Source: an uncultured bacterium
Lineage (GTDB): Bacteria; Cloacimonadota; Cloacimonadia; Cloacimonadales; Cloacimonadaceae
DNA length: 10,018 nt
Assembly (NCBI GenBank): GCA_937924555.1
Contig: CALDSN010000187.1
Span: 1-10,018, forward strand
Direction: 5' to 3'
Below are positions 7,093 to 10,018 of this stretch, piece by piece. The notes beneath the pieces are model-generated. The model was not told the DNA's origin and searched no databases. It saw only the letters and a list, made by a program, of their open reading frames with translations. Position 1 is the first letter of the stretch. Every line of letters starts with the position of its first letter. A program made the position numbers and the translations under genes.

Positions 7093-8025
7093 TTAAAAGT
7101 ACTTCTTACGGATGAACACCAGCACCATCAGGATGGATAACACAATGGATATTCCCATCACAATGGCGAAGGCATAGGGGCTTTCCTGAAACGGCAGATG
7201 CACATTCATGCCATAGATGCTGGCGATGAGCGTGGGCAGTGCCAGGATGATGGTTACCGAGGTGAGGAACTTCATCACCACGTTAAGGTTATTGGAAATC
7301 ATGGAGGCAAAGGCATCCATCATACCGCTAAGGATGCTGCTGTAGATGTTTGCCATCTCGATTGCCTGCTTGTTTTCGATGATTACGTCATCAATCATAT
7401 CTTCCGCTTCGGGATCGTTATGTAGCCACCTGGAGCGTTGCAAGCGTTCCAGAATAATCTCATTGGATTTCAAAGCGGTGTTGAAGAACACCAGGGACTT
7501 CTCCATGCGCAACAGCCGGATAAGCTCTTTGTTCTTCATGGACTGGTGCAGCTCATTCTCTATCTGCGTAGTGCGGCGGTTGATTTCTTTCAAAAACTTC
7601 AAGTAGTAAATGGCCGTGCGCAGATTGATGTTCAGCAGAAAGCTCTGCTGCGTAATGGGAAAGCTGCGATGCTTGCCATCCAGATACTGTGTTAACACCT
7701 CATTGTCAAAGAAGGAAACAGTTATCAGCTTATCATGCGTGGCAATAATTCCCAAAGGCGCAGTGGCAAAGGACACGCTTGCCGAACGATGCTTGTAGTA
7801 CAGTGGCACCCTCAGGATTATCAGCATGGCGTTATCTTCCCATTCCAAACGGGAGTTCTCATCCGCATCCTGCAGGTCTGTGATGAAGTCCTCCGGTAAA
7901 TCGAACTTCTTTATCACCTTCTGCACTTCTTCCGGAGAGGGGCTTTCCAGATGTATCCAGAATGCCTCGTCTTGTGTGACGGCGGGGATAAACCGCTGAT
8001 CTACAACTTTATAGCTTTGGATCAT
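7093..8025 (-). CDS. corA: CorA-type magnesium/divalent cation transporter
   Basis: An inner-membrane channel of the CorA family that takes up Mg2+ (some members move Co2+, Ni2+ or Zn2+). With the ATG at 8023-8025 the protein has 310 residues: a cytoplasmic domain rich in charged helices to about 245, then two transmembrane helices at roughly 250-270 and 284-305, joined by the short outside loop that begins with the signature YGMN (271-274). The basic IRKKYF tail is typical. The frame is open 37 codons further up (to 8136), but the chosen ATG has AAGGAGG 5 bases upstream and gives the normal CorA opening, whereas the extension runs through a likely promoter. It heads a tightly packed group of six genes. 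The usual MPEL after GMN is replaced here by HLPFQE, so ion preference is uncertain. Confidence 0.93.
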   Translation of the reverse strand: MIQSYKVVDQRFIPAVTQDEAFWIHLESPSPEEVQKVIKKFDLPEDFITDLQDADENSRLEWEDNAMLIILRVPLYYKHRSASVSFATAPLGIIATHDKLITVSFFDNEVLTQYLDGKHRSFPITQQSFLLNINLRTAIYYLKFLKEINRRTTQIENELHQSMKNKELIRLLRMEKSLVFFNTALKSNEIILERLQRSRWLHNDPEAEDMIDDVIIENKQAIEMANIYSSILSGMMDAFASMISNNLNVVMKFLTSVTIILALPTLIASIYGMNVHLPFQESPYAFAIVMGISIVLSILMVLVFIRKKYF

Positions 8026-8030
8026 GAGAG

Positions 8031-8037
8031 CCTCCTT
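8031..8037 (-). promoter_or_regulatory. Ribosome-binding site that fixes the corA start
   Basis: AAGGAGG on the minus strand, with CTCTC between it and the ATG at 8023-8025. This near-perfect site decides against the longer open frame that begins at 8136. Confidence 0.85.
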
Positions 8038-8058
8038 TCCTTGTATTATCGTGTCGCC

Positions 8059-8087
8059 AATATTCTGATAGCTATGTTTTGTGGCAA
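8059..8087 (-). promoter_or_regulatory. Candidate promoter of the corA-led operon
   Basis: On the minus strand TTGCCA (8082-8087, five of six matches to TTGACA) is separated by 17 bases from AATATT (8059-8064, four of six matches to TATAAT). Transcription would start near 8052, leaving a leader of about 26 bases that contains the ribosome site. It is the best-spaced pair I found upstream of corA, but promoters in this lineage may not follow the E. coli consensus. Confidence 0.35.
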
Positions 8088-8134
8088 GCAAAAATAAGCA
8101 ATGTCCGAATAAGCTGTATCCCATGTTTTCTTTC

Positions 8135-8158
8135 ACCGGAGTTCAGCTCCGGTTTTTT
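8135..8158 (+). terminator. Plus-facing intrinsic terminator hairpin upstream of corA
   Basis: A 7-base-pair stem ACCGGAG (8135-8141) with CTCCGGT (8147-8153), a 5-base loop and a run of six T (8153-8158) on the plus strand. Read on the minus strand the hairpin is preceded by A's and followed by GAAAGAAAA, so it would not terminate efficiently in the direction of the genes. No plus-strand gene exists nearby, so it would stop antisense transcription or an unseen plus-strand RNA. Confidence 0.6.
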
Positions 8159-8219
8159 CTTTGCCCTTTGGATGCGGCTGCTTGCCTAACCCAAGCTTGG
8201 CACTTGGAAGAATCACATG

Positions 8220-8246
8220 ATCATTGCGTGTTTCATATGCAATGAT
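8220..8246. repeat. Inverted repeat in the trpS-corA gap
   Basis: ATCATTGC (8220-8227) pairs exactly with GCAATGAT (8239-8246) across an 11-base spacer. No T-run follows on either strand, so it is not a standard terminator. It could be an operator-like site or an RNA hairpin; nothing decides between these. Confidence 0.4.
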
Positions 8247-8274
8247 AGCAAGAGGTGGGTTTGGGCAGGACATG

Positions 8275-8304
8275 AAAAAACCCCGGTCATTTGATGCCGG
8301 GGTT
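8275..8304 (-). terminator. Intrinsic terminator of the rimO-trpS unit
   Basis: On the minus strand AACCCCGG (8304-8297) pairs with CCGGGGTT (8286-8279). Inner CAT/ATG pairing around a 3-base loop, with one bulged base, lengthens the stem, and TTTTTT (8280-8275) follows. It begins 21 bases after the trpS stop codon, the classic position and form of a rho-independent terminator. Confidence 0.9.
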
Positions 8305-8325
8305 GCGAAATATGCGAGATGTATT

Positions 8326-9324
8326 TTAATCCATGCCAATCACTTGACGTAGGTACTTAATCTTGGCAGAGGCAAGCTCACGAGCTTTCTCCCCACCTAC
8401 TTTCAAAGCGTTAACTATCACCTGCTTGTCCTGCATCAGTTCGTTGTAACGCTCTCTTAATGGGCTTAGATGGGCATTCATCACTTCGAACAGCTCTTGC
8501 TTGGCGTGACCCCAGCCCATGCCACCGGCGAGATAGCGTTCCCGTAGGGCAGCAATCTGCTGGGGATTGGCGAAGTTCTTATACAGGCTGAAGATGCTGC
8601 AGGTGTCCGGGTCTTTGGGTTCTTCCACGCCTTGGGAATTGGTAACTATCTTCATTATCAGCTTCCGTAGCTCTTTTTCCGGGGCAAACATGGGGATGGT
8701 GTTGTTATAGCTCTTGCTCATCTTGCGTCCATCCAGACCCACCAAGGTTTTGCTATCCTCGTGTGCCAAGGGTTGCGGGATGCGGAAGCCCTCAGTGCCA
8801 TACACGAAATTGAAGCTCTGGGCAATGTCCTGAGCCATCTCCACATGCTGAAACTGGTCGTTCCCTACGGGTACAAAATCAGTATCAAAGAGCAGGATAT
8901 CTGCTGCCATCAGCACAGGATAGGTGTATAAGCCCATGTTCACGCCGTCATCGGGGTCTTTCCCGGCTTCCGCATTGCTTTGCAGCATGGCTTTGTAGGC
9001 GTGGGCACGATTCATCAAACCCTTGGGAGTAAATGCCAAAAGGATGGTAAGCAGTTCAAAGGTTTCGGGCACATCGGACTGGCGGTAGAACAACATGGTC
9101 TCAGGGTCTAAGCCGGAAGCCAACCACGCTGCGGCAATCTCCACGGTCATCTGGCGTATCTCAGCGGGGTCTTTGCAGGAATTCAGCGCATGGTAATCGG
9201 CAATGAAGTAACGTGCTTCACAGGTTTGTGAGAGTTTCAAAGCCGGAGCTATGGCACCTAAATAGTTACCAATGTGTGGGATGCCTGTGGGCTTAATCCC
9301 GGTTAAGGCTACTTTCTTATTCAT
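8326..9324 (-). CDS. trpS: Tryptophan--tRNA ligase
   Basis: This class I aminoacyl-tRNA synthetase charges tRNA-Trp with tryptophan in the cytoplasm. From the ATG at 9322-9324 it has 332 residues, normal for bacterial TrpS. Class I signatures are complete: PTGIPHIGN (12-20, the HIGH motif) and KMSKS (201-205). Between them are the TrpS-typical GLYTYPVLMAADILLF and VGNDQFQHVEMAQDIA segments that shape the tryptophan and ATP pockets. An in-frame ATG 4 codons earlier (9334-9336) is less likely: GAGGA stands 5 bases before the inner ATG and overlaps the outer one, which has no ribosome site. The chosen start overlaps the rimO stop in ATGAATAA. A strong terminator follows the gene. Confidence 0.97.
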   Translation of the reverse strand: MNKKVALTGIKPTGIPHIGNYLGAIAPALKLSQTCEARYFIADYHALNSCKDPAEIRQMTVEIAAAWLASGLDPETMLFYRQSDVPETFELLTILLAFTPKGLMNRAHAYKAMLQSNAEAGKDPDDGVNMGLYTYPVLMAADILLFDTDFVPVGNDQFQHVEMAQDIAQSFNFVYGTEGFRIPQPLAHEDSKTLVGLDGRKMSKSYNNTIPMFAPEKELRKLIMKIVTNSQGVEEPKDPDTCSIFSLYKNFANPQQIAALRERYLAGGMGWGHAKQELFEVMNAHLSPLRERYNELMQDKQVIVNALKVGGEKARELASAKIKYLRQVIGMD

Positions 9325-9943
9325 TCTTTTCCTCATTAATCAAACTGGCAAACAGGGTATTGCCGACAACATCGTCGATAAGCACTTCCACCATGTCACC
9401 GGGATACAGCTTGGCAGCAGTGATGATGGTTTCTCCATCGATCTCCGGAGCTTGGAACCAAGCTCTACCGCGATACTCACCTTTCTTATCCTCCACTACC
9501 GCTTCCACCAACACGCTAACCCGCTGGTCAACATAAGCTGCCAAGCGGTCTTCCTGTATCAGCTGCCATGCAGTTTCGATGCGGTTCTGGCGGTTCTCTG
9601 CAGTTTTGGGGCTTGGTCTATCGGGGAAATCCACAGCGGGGGTGCCGTCTTCGGGGGAGTAGGCAAAGGTGCCCACATGCAAGAAGGGAACCTGCTCCAT
9701 GAACTTCAACAGCGCTTTCTCATCCTTGGTGGTCTCACTGGGGAAGCCGGTAATGAAGGTGGTTCTGAGAACAGCATTCGGGATTGCTGCCTTGATGCTT
9801 GCAAACATGGCAATAAGCTCTTCTCTGCCCTTTTGACGGTTCATTGCCTTTAGCAGGTGTGTCTCACTGTGTTGAATAGGTATCTCAAAGTAAGGCAGAA
9901 GCTTGGGGAACCTGGCAAAAAGGCTAAGCCACTCGATCTGGAA
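9317..9943 (-). CDS. rimO: Ribosomal protein S12 methylthiotransferase RimO, C-terminal part (5' end missing)
   Basis: RimO is a radical-SAM iron-sulfur enzyme that adds a methylthio group to an aspartate of ribosomal protein S12. About 208 trustworthy residues remain, roughly half of the usual length of about 430. Seen are the later half of the radical-SAM barrel (FEIPIQHSETHLLKAMNR, then TFITGFPSET, then VGTFAYSPEDGTPA) and the C-terminal TRAM domain with the RimO-type APEIDG motif, which separates it from the tRNA enzyme MiaB. The N-terminal domain and the CxxxCxxC cluster motif are lost beyond the contig end. The open frame continues to 9988, but its first 15 or so codons are adapter and inverted-copy artefact and must not be counted. 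The stop overlaps trpS by 8 bases. Confidence 0.92.
   Translation of the reverse strand, partial: FQIEWLSLFARFPKLLPYFEIPIQHSETHLLKAMNRQKGREELIAMFASIKAAIPNAVLRTTFITGFPSETTKDEKALLKFMEQVPFLHVGTFAYSPEDGTPAVDFPDRPSPKTAENRQNRIETAWQLIQEDRLAAYVDQRVSVLVEAVVEDKKGEYRGRAWFQAPEIDGETIITAAKLYPGDMVEVLIDDVVGNTLFASLINEEKNE
9330..9334 (-). promoter_or_regulatory. Ribosome-binding site that favours the inner trpS start
   Basis: GAGGA on the minus strand, 5 bases before the ATG at 9322-9324 and inside the end of rimO. The alternative ATG at 9334-9336 shares a base with this site and has nothing similar upstream of it. Confidence 0.6.
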
Positions 9944-9973
9944 GTGATCGAGTGGCTTAGCCTTTTTGCCAGG
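9911..9973. repeat. Fold-back inverted repeat, probable library or assembly artefact
   Basis: The 28 bases at 9911-9938 recur as an exact reverse complement at 9946-9973, with a 7-base spacer (TGGAAGT). The left arm codes for conserved RimO sequence; the right arm adds nothing meaningful and joins straight to adapter. A perfect snap-back copy ending exactly at an adapter is typical of a chimeric sequencing fragment, so the right arm is probably not in the genome. Confidence 0.9.
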
Positions 9974-10018
9974 AGATCGGAAGAGCACACGTCTGAACTC
10001 CAGTCACGATCAGATCTC
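9974..10018 (+). other. Illumina TruSeq adapter, index and following bases (contamination)
   Basis: Starting at 9974 the sequence is the TruSeq read adapter (AGATCGGAAGAGCACACGTC and onward to CAGTCAC at 10007), then the six-base index GATCAG (10008-10013, index 9 of the classic set), then ATCTC, the beginning of the flow-cell side of the adapter. This is synthetic sequence and not part of the organism. Confidence 0.98.

Larger units (their letters stand above)
8026..8325. other. trpS-corA intergenic region
   Basis: These 300 bases separate two transcription units. From right to left they hold the trpS terminator (8275-8304), an 8-base-stem inverted repeat (8220-8246), the palindrome CCAAGCTTGG (8191-8200), a plus-facing terminator hairpin (8135-8158), and a candidate corA promoter and ribosome site. 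A 68-codon minus-strand frame (8133-8339) spans it, but it covers both terminators, overlaps the trpS end and has no recognisable protein character, so I treat the region as non-coding. Confidence 0.7.

Noticed and set aside
8026..8136. Longer CorA with 37 extra N-terminal residues
   Set aside because: The inner ATG has a near-perfect ribosome site, and the extension passes through a likely promoter and the base of a terminator hairpin.
8133..8339. A 68-codon minus-strand frame between trpS and corA
   Set aside because: It runs through both terminator hairpins, overlaps the trpS 3' end, and its product has no domain, signal or membrane character.
9272..9853. A 193-codon plus-strand frame opposite rimO and trpS
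   Set aside because: It lies fully antisense to RimO and TrpS coding sequence with no ribosome site or recognisable motif.
9944..9988. N-terminal extension of the rimO frame starting MLFRSPGKK
   Set aside because: The first five codons are adapter and the next nine or so come from the inverted-copy arm; the residues do not belong to RimO.

Overview
This window reads as one assembled contig from a Gram-negative bacterium of the Fibrobacterota-Chlorobiota-Bacteroidota (FCB) type, most plausibly Cloacimonadota or a relative. Two features point that way. KdsB makes activated Kdo for lipopolysaccharide. The FG-GAP protein at 98-1699 has an N-terminal signal peptide and a C-terminal sorting tail like those used by the type IX secretion system. 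The lineage call is inference from protein style; no marker gene was compared. Base composition looks close to half GC, with the FG-GAP gene visibly richer in AT.

Every gene lies on the minus strand, so transcription runs from high to low coordinates. At the right is the 3' part of rimO (9317 to about 9943), then trpS (8326-9324), overlapping it by 8 bases and ending in a clear intrinsic terminator (8275-8304). A 300-base gap follows, holding inverted repeats, a plus-facing terminator and a candidate corA promoter. Next comes a tight run with gaps or overlaps of 9 bases or less: corA, queD, engB, mnmG, kdsB and a secreted 5'-nucleotidase-family phosphoesterase (2033-8025). A 333-base gene-free stretch (1700-2032) carries a structured repeat element, followed by the FG-GAP/sorting-tail protein.

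Most of these genes serve translation: S12 methylthiolation (rimO), tryptophan charging (trpS), queuosine synthesis (queD), wobble-uridine modification (mnmG) and large-subunit assembly (engB). CorA supplies Mg2+, on which ribosomes depend. kdsB and the two exported proteins belong to the cell envelope. The grouping looks like an ordinary housekeeping operon; I see no phage, CRISPR, toxin, transposase or defence genes.

Two things deserve attention. First, the right end is not genomic: positions 9974-10018 are Illumina TruSeq adapter plus index, and 9946-9973 is an exact inverted copy of 9911-9938, so the apparent N-terminus of the rimO frame is artefact. Second, a repeat element with four degenerate 8-base units followed by a 23-base core occurs twice, once at the left edge and once in the 1700-2032 gap, in opposite orientation on either side of the FG-GAP gene.
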